From: Microplitis mediator
Lineage: Eukaryota > Arthropoda > Insecta > Hymenoptera > Braconidae
Assembly: GCF_029852145.1 (NCBI RefSeq)
Contig: NC_079979.1
Span: 19,479,901 to 19,543,900 of the forward strand
Reading direction: 5' to 3'
DNA: 64,000 bases
Below are positions 22,644 to 35,449 of this stretch, in pieces. Every line of letters begins with the position of its first letter. Positions within the stretch are counted from its first letter, which is position 1. A model generated the notes under the pieces. It did no database searches, was not told where the DNA came from, and saw only the letters and a list, made by a program, of their open reading frames with translations. The position numbers were made by a program, and so were the translations under genes.

Positions 22644-25484
22644 CTCGTTGCCAACGATCTCTTCAACTACACATGGATCAACCGGATAAAAATCAACTGA
22701 CCACGCGTTTATGTCTTTTAAGACTGGGTCAGTAATGGAATAATAATTATAATACCCAATGCCAAGTGGGTTAGAACTAAGATTTTTTTTTAAATTTCAA
22801 ATTTTCGCGGGAGATTTGAAATCTAAAAATCGAAGATAAAAAAGTAAATTATCAAACTGTCAGAAGAAAATGTTTTTCATTTGAATTCAAATTTCGGAAT
22901 CTTGCAAAAAAAAATTCGAACTCTAAGATCTAAAAAATCGAAATTTAGATCTTTGATCTAAATAGATCACGCTGGATCTATATTATTTTTTCAGGTTAGA
23001 ATTGAGATTTTTTAAATTTGTGAAAAAATGTAAAATTATTATAAAACCAAAAAAACAAAATTTCGATTTCGGAAAATTTTAGATCTAGATCTCCACAAAT
23101 ATAAATAGATCTCGTGATATTCATGATCTAGTAACTGAAGAAATCAAATCAATTGTTTTTCAAAAAGATAAAAATAAAAATTTCAAAAAAATTTCGGTGC
23201 CTTATAGAAAAAATTCCAAATTCGATCGAAAATAAAAAAAATTAGATCACATCTAAATAATTTACTTCCGGTTTTTAATTTCACTCGAACAAACAAATCC
23301 CAAATATCGAGCAAAAGTCACTTTTAATTTGCAAAAGTAAAAAAAAATTTGAATTTCTTAAGTAAAAAAAATAAAATCCACGTACGTTTAAATGAGTTAA
23401 TAAACAAAATCCGTAGATTCCGATAAAATTGTTGAGCTTAGACGTTAGAGATGACGATGACAATGACGATGATAGTGATGATGATGATGTGAGATGCGTT
23501 TTCTTCAACGAGCACTCTACGTTGACTGTACGTAACGGAAGCCCTGCCCTAGCTCTATATATCTGGTCAGGTGTACACAGACTTGCCGTACTCGGGGATA
23601 TTTTCCCCACTTGCCTCCCACTTTATATCATACTGCCCGTCCTCGGTACGCTATTTTCACGGCTTCGAGTTACAGGAGCTATGATAAAATGGGATTGTGT
23701 ACCAATTTATAATCCATGGGAATGGTATGGGAATAAACACTAAGAAAAATAAATCTGTGTTGGTAGTTTCGATTATGACGACAGCAAACTAAGCCACCCA
23801 GGTGAAACGATCGCTTTTATTTTGTACGTAAACAGTTTTAATTATCTTTTTAAACCCAATCGGCTTTTTATTTTTATTATCTAAGTCCTCATTGGTCAGT
23901 TGTGGATTTAAACCCATTGCTGTGTACGTGTCGCATCCACACCGACGCTCATGAGCAATTAGTATTATTAACACACAATTAACTTGTATGGCTGACGCTA
24001 AAAATGATACTGATGATGATGATTATCATTATTATTATTAAGTGAGACGAGAAAACGGACGTTACTGCCAGCAACAAATGTTTTAACTCGGATTTATTAT
24101 GAAAAACTGCATTTCATTCAGTAGTTTCTTTGACCTGGTACTCATTATTTATCATTATCATTATTGTAATTATTCATATATGACTTTAGACCATAGTTAT
24201 TTTTATTTTTATTTAGGGATATTGTTATAAGCTATCGAGATTTTCTGTGACAAATTATGGGGTATTGTGAGATAAGTGTGTTTATGGCCAGAGAAAATTA
24301 ATGCTGGCAGTAAACTCAAAGGATAATGCATTTTTTATTTTAATTGTTTAAGGAATATATGGGTTGCAAATTTTTTTTTTTATTTATTAGAGAAGAGACT
24401 GATTTTTTTTTTTTTTTTACTGTAAAAAATTTTTGGAGTGAACGCGGATTAAATCTGGAGTAAATGCGGATTTGAATAAAATCCAGATCAGTCAAAAATT
24501 ATTATGCTGAAAAAAACAAACTCCATATTTATTTCGTATGCAGAGTAATTTTTTTTTGACTCCGAATTTGGTCCCGATTTTTTATAGTGTAATTATTAAT
24601 TTTGATTTAAAAGCTAGACCCTGTAACACGCAGTTAATTTTTTTAATTATTTATATCCATGTCACGAAAATTAAAAATTTCTAAAATTAATTTCAAAAAA
24701 AAAATTTAGCGAGAACCGAAAATGAATTATATTTAAAAATACCAAATGAAACTTTCATTGATCGGTTTTAAAATTGTCATAGGTTAAGAATGAACGATAT
24801 ATATTTTTCAACACGTGCGCGCGCATTCTCTTTTGAATTTCAAATAATTAACGGACGAAAATTTCTGTACGAATAAATTTGATATTCCCAAAAAAGTTGT
24901 TATTGAAATTAATTATTTATCGTGCAACTGGTGCCCAAATTAATTTTCTGCGGTAAAAAATTGCAAATGAGCTTTTAATGACAGTAATAATAATTACGAA
25001 GCTGGCAAATGATGGGTTGGAGGAAAGAACGAAAAACTGTCGAATTTGATGAACAGATGGAGGAAAAATATATATATTAAATTCAACCTTGATATAATCT
25101 TCTCTTTCATGGTCGCGCTCGCCTAAGAATCGGTAACTGGGTCACACCAAGTGAAAACTTTGAATTGCTATATGTGCTGCAGTATGTACGCGTCAAGATT
25201 TATTAAAAGATTAAATAAATGTTACATAGATGTTTATTTTAATTGACTTGGAAAAAGCAACAGCATTCAATGGATAGATACATATATATTTACATAAATC
25301 ATGGTACATTTTAATTTAAAAATTTTTTCGCGAGTTGATACCGCGAATTGTTTTCTCAGCCACTTGTTGCCTGATGATATTCATTTGGCAATTTGTACAT
25401 TCTATCTCGGCCGGAACTTACGTGCTTCAGTTGTCTTGCGACTCTTTTGAAACTGGTGATGTATATAGGTATGGAATGGAATGG

Positions 25485-25545
25485 TGTGTAGTATGATATA
25501 TGGTATGGTATGGTATGGTATATGGAATATGGTGTGGTATGGAGT
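25485..25545. repeat. (TATGG)n microsatellite
   Basis: A run of TATGG units (GGTATGGTATGGTATGGTAT) with interruptions, preceded by GGAATGGAATGG. It is a simple repeat. Confidence 0.8.
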
Positions 25546-26829
25546 TGATCGCGTTACCGATTTCACGTACGTGCCGTGAAAATGATCTTCGCAGGCGGCG
25601 AAAGCGAGGATCCGAGATAAAAGTAGACGCAGCTACTCTACTTCCGGTTCGAAGTCTCGGTCATGGTGATCGTCCTACTGTGAACAGTTTTATCTTATGT
25701 TTAGATTCATTTTTTTTTTTTTTTTTTTATTACACACTAATTATTTTTTTTAATTATAATGATTTTGGTATTTAATCAGTACTTTGTAATTCATACATTT
25801 AATTATTATTATTATTCATCTTTTTATGTATATTGAGATCGATAAAGATCTGATGGATCTAAAATTAAAAAAAATTTTTTTCGCCAAATTTCAAAATTTT
25901 TCTGCAACTCAAAATTTTGTTCTTTTTTTTACACTGATAATTTTGAATTTCTCTGCTATAATTTGTAGGGGAGGGTGGGGCGAAGTCGGCCTCCCTTTTA
26001 TAGATAAAAAAATTAAGATTTAAGGACTGAAAATTCAAAATTTAGATCTAGTGGATCCGAATTAATCTTCCGGTTGGGAAAAAATGAATAAATTAAATGA
26101 ACCATTAAACTGATTCATAAAGAAGTAATTTCATACTATATACCTAGATAAATAAATATAAGAAGTATTGTTCAGTGTAAATATAATATAATAGTGTTAT
26201 TAGGTTTTCAAGACAATGATCTATTACATATTTCTATCGTTAATAATAAATATCTATTAAAATAAATTACCATATTTATTGAGAATAAACAATTAGTAAT
26301 TATTAGAGTAAATAAAAAAATAATTAATCATGTATTTATATCCATATATACATGTATAAATAATAAATAAAAATTTTGTAACATCAGTAAATTAATTTTG
26401 ATATTTTGATAAAAAAAAAATTTTGCTAATGGAAATAAAGAAGTCAAATTTATGCTGATAATTACATTAGTGGAAAATAGTAATGGAAAAAATGTGAATG
26501 ATAGTTTGCGTGAAGAGAATACTCTCTTTTAATTATAATGTATGTACAAGAAAATAGTTCATATTATAAAGATAAATATATAGCATCCATTCTCTTTCTC
26601 ATACTTAAGTATAGACAGATAAATATTTTTTGTTACACTTGCATGGTAATTAGGAATTTCAGTATCTAATTATAATTATTAATGAAGAATGCAACTGAAA
26701 AAAAAAAAAAAAAATTATGTGCAGTCTACACTTTTCAAAATTTTTCAATTCAGTGTTTTTTTCCGAGCCCATTAGTCAATTAATTGCAAATAATAATTAA
26801 ATTAATCAGCAGTAATTATTAATTACTAA

Positions 26830-27050
26830 TTTTTTTTCAAGTTGAAAAAAATGAATATCAAAATTTCGTTATTTTTATGGTTTTTTTTTTTAAATGATAA
26901 ATTAAAAAAAAAAAACATTTAAAAAATTGCACCTATAGCTTTTTTATTTTTCTACATGTGCATTTTTTTAGTTTTTTTTTTTTGTAACCGATTTGCTAAA
27001 AAATAAATCCGAAAATTATTAATTGTCTGCTGACTACAGGATCATAAAAT
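26830..27050. repeat. Dispersed AT-rich repeat, copy 1
   Basis: It contains ATTGCACCTATAGCTTTTTT, CTACATGTGCATTTTTTTAG and AATTGTCTGCTGACTACAGG. The same phrases in the same order occur at 39200-39415 with substitutions, so this is a dispersed repeat, not unique sequence. Confidence 0.7.
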
Positions 27051-27487
27051 TTTAATGAACAATAAAAAAAGTAGAGAACCCTTGAAAAAAAAAAAAAAAT
27101 TGCCATCGGTTTCTAATCGGCATAAAAAATTTGAGTAAAAATTTTCGATGAAATTCAGCTGACCGGTCATCCTTGAGCGACTCGACATTAAAAATGATAA
27201 ATGAACATTAAAATAAATTGATAAGTAAGTTGACATATCTATAACACAATAGAATAAGTTATGCTTGGTCATTCAGGCCGATGGACACCACAAATATTTT
27301 CCCATTCGATGTCCCGTTTTCTTTTCTTTTAATCCCGATCTCGAGCAAGTACACATAATCACTCGTGTGAATCGAACGATAGTGTTGCTTTTGCCTCATA
27401 CAAGCCAATTACTTATTAAATGAAACAACTCTCTCGCAGCTCAAACAAATCGACAACAAATACCGCCAAAAATTTTATACATAAATA

Positions 27488-27957
27488 TCCCGTGTAAAAA
27501 AAATTTTTGTTCCTAATGAATTTAGATCTGAATTTCATAACGAAACTCAGATCGTGACACAAATATGACTTCCATCATGAATTTGCTGCCACAATTTTTC
27601 GTCTAGTAAATCCGTATCACTTCTAAAAATTTATTATTATGTCTTTGAATTGGACTTGGGATGACTTCGATAGAAACTTGACTGAATTAAACCTTTTGTC
27701 AAATTTATCGACTCCGAAATTACCAATAAATTTCTTCTATCAAGTACTCGATTATCGTAAATCAGTTTCGATTGTAAAATTAATTTAGTGAATGAACTTC
27801 GGATCGCTTGGGTAAAAATTTGACTGAGTCATAATTTTGTCGTGATTGAAATTGTTGATACAAATTCATGATGAAAGTCATATTTGTGTCACGATCTTAA
27901 TTTCGTGATGAAATTTAGATCTAAATTCATTATGAATAAAAATTTTTTTACACGGGA
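27488..27957. mobile_element. 470-bp inverted-repeat element, TA-flanked
   Basis: Left end TCCCGTGTAAAAAAAATTTT, right end its reverse complement with few changes, each next to TA. The inverted similarity continues for at least 85 bp (TTTAGATCTGAATTTC, GATCGTGACACAAATATGAC), giving a near foldback element. There is no coding frame. Confidence 0.85.
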
Positions 27958-29313
27958 TATATACATATATATTTTTACTCAGGATTATCATATTTAATTC
28001 ACACTTTATTTAATGAAAGACCGGTAGATTAGTTACTGGCCGTTAGATTGGTCAGCAACAAATGAATATTATTATTATTATTATAAAAATTGTGGTGATG
28101 ACGATGGGTAATATATGAGCTAAATAATCAAGAGAAAGATATATCGATGGGATTTGAAAAGTATGTCACTTAGCACATTAAAAGAACATGCGGCCTCATA
28201 GTGCGTAACAGACATTCATTATACATATATATACATTTTTATTTTCTCATTCTATTCTACACTTGGTTCTTTTATTTCATATATATATAAATATATATTA
28301 TTATTAATTTTAAGTCATTTTATATTTTATGTCCAAATTAATGATCAAAAACTTTACCAATGTTTGAACCCATATATTTATTCAAATTCTGTGGCATTAT
28401 TGTAAAAAATATGTTCAATTATTTGATGAAAAATTGTATATATATTTTGAATAATATATTTTTGAGAATGAATTAAGTGAAATGTTCTGAGACGACAATT
28501 TTTTATGACTTCTAGTTTGAGTAGAGAAAAGTAATTTATTCAAATCAAACGGTATTTTAAAAGTAATTGAATGTGTATATATATGTATATATATGAAGCG
28601 ATGAATTTAGCCCAAAAGAAGTTACCAAAAAATTGAAGTAGAACCGCTACGAGGTACTGAAAGCAGGATTGCGTAACGGTAAACGACATTATCATCTTCT
28701 CACGAGTGTGATCATTAAACTTGAATTAGTTTTTTTTTTTTTTTTATCATTATAAGTATCAATGAAACACAACCCACATTAATAATCATGTTTATTAGTT
28801 ACATTAATTTATAAATATATATACTGATGTATATGCATACTAATTCTTTAAAAATATATAAAATATAATATTAAAATTATAATTTTTGTTTTATTAAAAA
28901 TTCATGTCTAAAAATAATCGAAAAAATTCTTACCGTATTTATCGATACCCAAATTTTGTAAATTTAAATCTAAAAAATCAAAAATTAATAAACAGGAGTT
29001 GGTATAAAATAGTCTATCATTTTTCATAATATCCACTTGCATTTTCTTTGGAACAATTCACTTATTATTTTTTTTATTACAAAAAAAAAAAAAAAAATTA
29101 CATTAAAAAAAAAAATTTATATAAATAAAATACAAATAAATATATATATTATAAATAATAAAAAAAAATTTTTTTATAAATTATAAAAAAAGAGTATTTC
29201 GAGGTACCAGTATTAAATTACAATAAATATATAAGGAAATAAATTAATTTAATGGGAAAGTATTTTTTTTTTTTTTCAAAAAAAAATCGGTGGAGTCAAA
29301 AGGGAGAGATCAG

Positions 29314-32079
29314 TTAAGCTTGGGGAGGAATTTGTCCACTGTAAGCTAATTGCTGTGCGTGTTGCTGTACATCTTGTGGGAGACTTCGCGCCCATCCGTG
29401 ACCGCTGGATCCACCGCCACCGCCACCACCACCGTAGCCGCCGCCGAAGTCACCACCACTGAAGCCACCGCCGCCACCACCGTGACCGCCGTCGTCGTGG
29501 CTGACCACGTGGCTGCTGCTGCTGCTGTGATGCGGGTGCGCGACGACCTCATACGTCACGTGCTTCTGACCGCCGAGTAATTTCTTCAGCCCGATTATCG
29601 TCGAAATAACGAGCGCTATCTTACCGACTAGAAGTGCTTTACCAGCAATCAGAGCTATCGTTCCCAATGCCAAGGGCAGCAGTGCCGCGGCTTTTAGTGC
29701 CATCGCCATCATCAACGGTCCCATTAATTTCTGCTGCTTCTCTGTAATTAATAATATTCAAATGTATTTAATTACTAGTCATGCTAATTAATTCACTATA
29801 TTTAGTGCGTTAATTTATTTAATACAAGCTCATTAAATTGATTAGCCGTTAAATTAATAACTATTCTATTTTTTATTAAATTAATTACTGTAATTATTAT
29901 TAGTAATTAAAATTTATTTTTAAATAAATGGAATTTTAAATAAAGGAGGCGGGAAAATTTAGTACTTTTATTTAAAATACATGTGCAAATTTTTTTTTTT
30001 TAATTCGTCATTAGTGATTTAGTTGGTAATTAATGACAGAAAAAAAAATTATGACAGTAGAGCTTCGAGGCGCAATTAATTTGAAAAAAAATTTTGGTGC
30101 CATTTTCAAAAATAATAAGAAGAGTAAAAATTTCGGAATGAATATTTATCGAGTGCTTAGAGTGAGCCATTTTACCCCCTATCGTTAGTATAAAAATATA
30201 TTTAAGTATTCTGGTGATGTATTGAAATAGTAATTTGTAAACTTTCGAATAATGATAGAACAAGTATATAATAGTAGAGTAGACTAGACTAGAGAAGTTG
30301 AATAAAGTAAAATAAAATAAAGACAAGCCGATGTTGGTATGAATTAAAAATGACAAGTGTGCAATTTCTATAATCACGTGGATACGAATGTGGAATAGGT
30401 GAGTTGAGGGTCAAGGTAAAGTACCATGACGACAACCGGGAAAAGAAAGTATGTCAAAAATCCCGTCTTACACAGCACAGGATCCTGTCTCCTAAACGTT
30501 TTATTATACTCTCTTTCTCTTTTTTTTATTTATTTTTTTATTTATTTAATACGCTCACATTGTGAGCTCGCGGATGCACAAGTACAAGTACGAGTGTGAG
30601 TACGAAAGAAAGAAGGAAGAGAAAGAATTTAAAAAAGTTACCTCTCACCGTCGAATCATGAATCATGAACTTAAGTTCAATGTGAACATGTTCGTGTGAG
30701 ACAAGAGTAAACGGAACCAGTTCCTCAGTGGGTCAACGGCATCGTCATAAACTTTATACCACCTCCACCACCAACACCATCAATTACTACTCATGTGTAC
30801 ATGTGTGTTGTACGTTAAGGATGTATGGAAATATATGTGTACAAATATATGATATTGATATATGGGAGTCCTTAAATCTTAAAGCTATGCAGGTTCATGT
30901 TCATGTTTATGTTTATGTTTATATGAAGAGTACCAGAGTTAATAATTTATTTATGGGTCACAGTAATCACTCGACCATAAAAAATATTTTTGATGGTTGT
31001 TTTCATTTTTTAGGGACTGGTTTATTAATTTTAGTTACAAGTTATTAAAATGTTTTTTTTATGGTGAGTTTTATAGAGTCGATATTTTTTTTTAACAGAT
31101 TAATTATGAAATTAATTTTTTTTTAATCTCGAAAAAAATTTTAAATAAATCAGCCGAAAAAAATAAATTACTGTCCTAATTTATATTTTGAAATTAAATT
31201 TGTATTTTGAATACATTGTTGCATAAAAAATTATAGCAATACACAGAAAAAAATAATTTCTTGGCACAAGAATTTTTCACTCGTCCCAAGAAAATTTTTT
31301 CCCAGCCCAAGAAATTTTTTGCATTATGAATTGAAAACAGAAATTTCCTTACGGCGAGCATGAATTTTCTCAGAGCAAAAAAAAACTTTTTGAGTCAATA
31401 AATTTTCTCTCGTCCCAAGAAAATTTTTTTGTTCAATTTGTAATACAAAAAAATTCTTGCGCCCATAAATTATTTCTTTCTGTGTAAACTAGACCCATAA
31501 TAAATTTTTGAATTAACCGCAATCCCATAGACCACAAATAAAAATAATAAACATCACTTACTCTTTTTACCCCGTCCCTCAACAAGACTTTCACTCAAGT
31601 CATCCAGACTTCTCCCAGCGGACTCGACGACCCCCAAAATATCGCTGCCCTTAAGGTCGACCTTGATAGAGTGGGTCTTCAGGAACCTCCCGACTCTGTC
31701 GAAAATCAAAGTGTCCACATCCGTCGAGTCGATGGACCTAAAAAACCAACAAAAATAAATCAACAACCACCACCCCCACCCACCCTCAAAATCGTTTTAA
31801 CAGGCAGTAAAAATCTTACCTCGGTGCGCCTTCCTCAGCAGTCGAAGTTTTGACGACCGTAATGCCCTCCGACAACGTGATATCCTCTTTGTCCGTGAGC
31901 ATTTTGTCAACGAAATTGAAAAACTTGACTTTTATGCAGTCGACCGAGTCCTTTTTACTGCAGTCTGAGTAAATGGTCGCCATGAGATCGTTGTCACCCG
32001 ACTTATTGTCGTTCGCAGGCAGCGTAAGGACCACCGTCGCCATCATGGCCCACAGGATCGGCACAAATATTTTATTCAT
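29314..32079 (-). CDS. Osiris-family protein F (Gly/Ser/His-rich tail)
   Basis: Three exons, 32079-31820, 31737-31562 and 29741-29314, encode 287 residues; introns are phase 2 and phase 1. Signal peptide: NKIFVPILWAMMATVVLTLP. The Cys pair C40/C48 leads into IKVKFFNFVDKML. Exon 2 gives FDRVGRFLKTHSIKVDLKGS and ends with EGRGKK; the intron splits the next Lys codon. In all the other genes the intron lies just before the RGKKK motif, so here it is displaced five codons downstream. Exon 3 has the hydrophobic segment (LPLALGTIALIAGKALLVGK, IALVISTIIGLKKLL), then HVTYEVVAHPHH, a long Gly-rich stretch and the ending QLAYSGQIPPQA. The tail motif HVTYEVVAHPHH is shared with gene I. Intron 2 is 1.8 kb and carries a full MITE. 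Membership is certain; the individual orthologue is not assigned. Confidence 0.94.
31240..31486. mobile_element. MITE, CACAGAAAAAAA family, in intron 2 of gene F
   Basis: The left end TACACAGAAAAAAATAATTT and right end TTTCTTTCTGTGTA are flanked by TA. The interior shares CCCAAGAAAATTTTTT and CCCAAGAAATTTTTTGCATT with the element at 1832-2079, at the same length of about 247 bp. Confidence 0.8.
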
Positions 32080-32120
<41 letters not shown>

Positions 32121-32298
32121 ATTGTTTACTGTTCGTAATATCCAAGACACCACTTGGCGAAATATATGTATATATATTTAAATAAACAAAACAAAATAAA
32201 TAAGGAGTCTTATGTGCATAAGCTCCTTGTTAAATAAATAAATAACCGAGCGCGGTAATGTGTGACACAGGATAGTGGCGTTGTTGACGTTGTTATGT

Positions 32299-32330
32299 TG
32301 CATCTAAAAGAGGTTTGGTTAGCTTTTATA
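32299..32330 (-). promoter_or_regulatory. TATA promoter of gene F
   Basis: Minus-strand TATAAAAGC starts at 32330 in GGTATAAAAGC. A start near 32299 predicts a leader of about 220 nt. Most of that leader is AT-rich, including a TATATA run just before the ATG at 32079. Confidence 0.6.
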
Positions 32331-33248
32331 CCAATGCGGACGAGGGGATATTAAATTGTGTTGTGTAGTGGTGTAAGTATGGAAGGAAGGTTCACGGGGA
32401 CTACTCGTGCAGACTTTACTCTCAAAGATTGCCCCCCACTTAACTGCTGTATCATCATCATCAGCAACAGCAACAGCAGGAACAGTAAAACAACAAGAAG
32501 AGCGCGAGAAAGAGCAAGAAGAAGAACAAGAACGAGAATAAAAAACCAACACATGGCTGATAATTTAATATGCGTTCGCTGTTGCTGGTTCAGATCTCGG
32601 TATCTTTTGTCTCTCCTCGATGTGGAGAGGGAATAAAAATATGTGGAGTGAATAAATGAGAGGAGGTGAGGATTCAATGCCGACCCGGTCATCCCTGGAT
32701 GCTCTTTCTCCTGAGGTTCACCTTCACCATTCAGAGAATGGGACTGAAAAAAGGTTAATAAGGAGGGAATGAGAGAAAGATCAAGAGTGGTAGCGTTGAG
32801 CATCTGGATGATGTTGACCGAGGGATCATGAGCAACGGGGATCTGTGTGAAAGGATTACAGGCCAGTGGCCCTTTTATTTTCATTTTAGCTCTTTGTTTT
32901 TTTAGACGATTCGAGTTGAGTTGAGGTAAAGCAGAGGGGGAGAAAAGTGGGGTATGGTTTTTTAATATTAAATTTAAATGCACGCGAGACTTGTCCTACG
33001 GTCATCATCATTATCGTCATTAAGATTATCATCTTTCACTTTGGTGCTGACATATGTCTTGCGAAGACCTACTTATTGAATGAGAGGACCGACAAGGAGA
33101 ATATGAGGATTTGTGGGGGAATAGATGGGATATTTGTTAATTATTTTATGGATTCTTGTAATTTATTGATTAATTATTTTATCTGTAAGGGTTCAAATTA
33201 ATTACAGGTCATTAATTTCCTAAAATTTTGGTTTTTTACGCATGTGTT
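32331..33248. other. Upstream flank of gene F
   Basis: Simple AGAAGAACAAGAACG-type purine runs lie at 32480-32540. Open frames of 92-210 codons occur on both strands (32351-32983) but are Ser/Leu low-complexity translations of these runs, with no domain. No gene is called. Confidence 0.4.
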
Positions 33249-33687
33249 CCCGAGTCGAAATTTAGAGCCCATCTAGAGCCTTCTAAAGTCGGACCTATTT
33301 CGGACTTGGAGGCTCTAAATAGAGTCTGTTTCTATGTTAAATTAGGTCTGATTTTGGTCCCTGAGGTGCTACAAATTTCCGTTTTCGGCACTTGCGGGCT
33401 CAATCTAGGACCTGATGAAAATTAAAATTAGGTCCGATTTAGGGCCTGTAAGCCCTGGTTTATTGTAATAATAATAATATTAATAATAATCATCATAAAT
33501 TATTCAATTATAATGAATCGAAATTTATTACGGGACTAATATTGTCGGACTTGAAGGCTCAAAATCGGACCTCTCAGTGAATGTTAGGACCTCTAGGTTC
33601 AAAGTCGGAGCTACAGGACTACAGGGCTCTAAATCGGATCTATTTAGGGCTAGAGGGATCTAAATAGGCTCTAAATTTCGACTCGGG
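33249..33687. mobile_element. 439-bp inverted-repeat element, copy 2
   Basis: This is the reverse-oriented twin of 9644-10082: same length, same termini, about four base differences by eye (near 33273, 33348, the AT-rich core and 33596). The pair points to a recently active family. Together the two copies bracket genes C, D, E and F as an inverted repeat separated by about 23 kb. Confidence 0.88.
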
Positions 33688-35408
33688 TTCAAAGTCAATG
33701 CAGTTTTTTGTCTGAATCAAATGTACACAAATTATAATTTTCCAAAGATTTCATTAAAAATGTCCTACCTGGCTAATATTAAAAAAAAAAAAAATACGAC
33801 TTAATTATTATATTCAAAGAAATTATTCAAGCTCTTATGTCATAAATAAACTGATTTAAATATTTATCATTCAAATATTATTTTAAACCCACTTATTATT
33901 TATTTATTTATGAGTGCATTAAATAATTAACTTATGCGCGAGTTGAAAGACTTTTCAAAAAAATTTAAATGGAGATTTATGGGTCTCTAATTCGTATACG
34001 ACAGTCGTAGTCTTCACTAGATTTATTTGTCGGCTTACTTTCTAGCGCCTCGCTAAATAAAACATCAATCGATACAATAGAAAATCAATAAATCCACAAA
34101 TAGCCGAATTATACAACGACAAATGATAAGAAATTTGCGGTAAAAATAAATTTTGTACAGTTATAATTCCGTAAACTATAAACCTCTTTAATAGTGAAAA
34201 TAAAATAAATATATATGACATTAATGATGTTATAACCATGTGTTGGTTATAAAATATACTAATAATATAAGCAAAGGTACTAATTTAGTACTTCTTGGAT
34301 CACAGCAGCTATTTTTTGCAATTTAACATAAAAAAATTTAATTTAAAATTAATTTGCAGACCCGTTACTTAAATATACACGATAAATTGCTGATTTTAAT
34401 CGTAATTGTTTATTGTTTGCACATTTTCGATTCAATTAAAAAAAATTTATGACGAATTGTTTCAAAGTCTCGGGATATGGATCGTTGGTTGTGTTAATTA
34501 TTAATGCTATTATTAGTACTTTTTTTTTTTATAAAATACTTTCTGGTGTTATTGGATATGTCTTCGATTTCTGGGTTATGAAGTCGATTTCACATACAGA
34601 AGTCATCTGCGATCGATGAATCCAGTTGTAAAGAAAGCGCACAATTTTTAAGTGACCGATTTTTAAATAACTTCTTTACCAAAAAAAATTTTATCAGTAT
34701 TTATGTCTTTTTTATTTTCAATAAATATATGAGCTTAGTTTTGGTGTGTGGAAAAATGGGCCATAGTCAGCCTAGACAGTCGGAGTAATTTAAAATTTTT
34801 GAAAAATTTTTTTTTGTAATTCAGAGCCGTTTTACCCCAGGATCAGATTTTTCTAATTTTCAATAAAATGATTCAGAGAACGGGTACTTGAATTAGATAT
34901 CAATATATTAGGGTAGTCCAAAAAAATTTGAACCAAATTTGAGCTAAAAAAAAATTTGGAAAATATTAGAAATGTCAAATTTATTTATTTTTTTTATTAC
35001 AGCAAATTTTATTTTACGTAAAAAAAAATAATTATCTCCTGAAAAATGACAGCTAAAAAAAATGAATTTTTGAAGGTCGTTCGAAAATTTCCCCAACTCG
35101 TAAAATTTCAAAACTTTTTAGCTTTTTATAAAACTGAAATATTCATGACCTTGGTCAATAGAAAAAAAAAGTACAGTTATTATAATTTTATTAGTGACCT
35201 ATCATACCCCATTGTAATAGCAAGAGTAACCCCCTGTAAATAAAGGTCTTAAAAAATAAATGGAGAGTAAAATAACCGGGCCAGTTGGGCAGTTATAACT
35301 AGGTCGGGGCCATTTTGCTTCCGATAAATTTCTTCTTCGTCATCATCATCATCTTCATCAGTTGGTCTTACTTGTACAACTGCACACTCACCACTCAACA
35401 TACATTAT

Positions 35409-35449
<41 letters not shown>

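Larger units (their letters stand above)
22644..29313. other. Long gap between genes E and F
   Basis: About 6.7 kb without a recognised gene. It holds repeated AGATCTAAA/TTTAGATCT words (22800-23260), a pentanucleotide microsatellite, one 470-bp inverted-repeat element, a small MITE-like sequence near 24418-24590, and an AT-rich repeat at about 26830-27050 that is shared with 39200-39415. The 29000-29313 part is the likely 3' UTR of F. Confidence 0.45.

Noticed and set aside
29346..29580. Frames overlapping exon 3 of gene F on both strands
   Set aside because: Shadow frames caused by GGC-rich codons of the Gly-rich tail.
32351..32983. 210-codon minus-strand frame upstream of gene F
   Set aside because: Low-complexity Ser/Leu/Arg translation of purine-pyrimidine runs; overlapping frames on the other strand are just as open.
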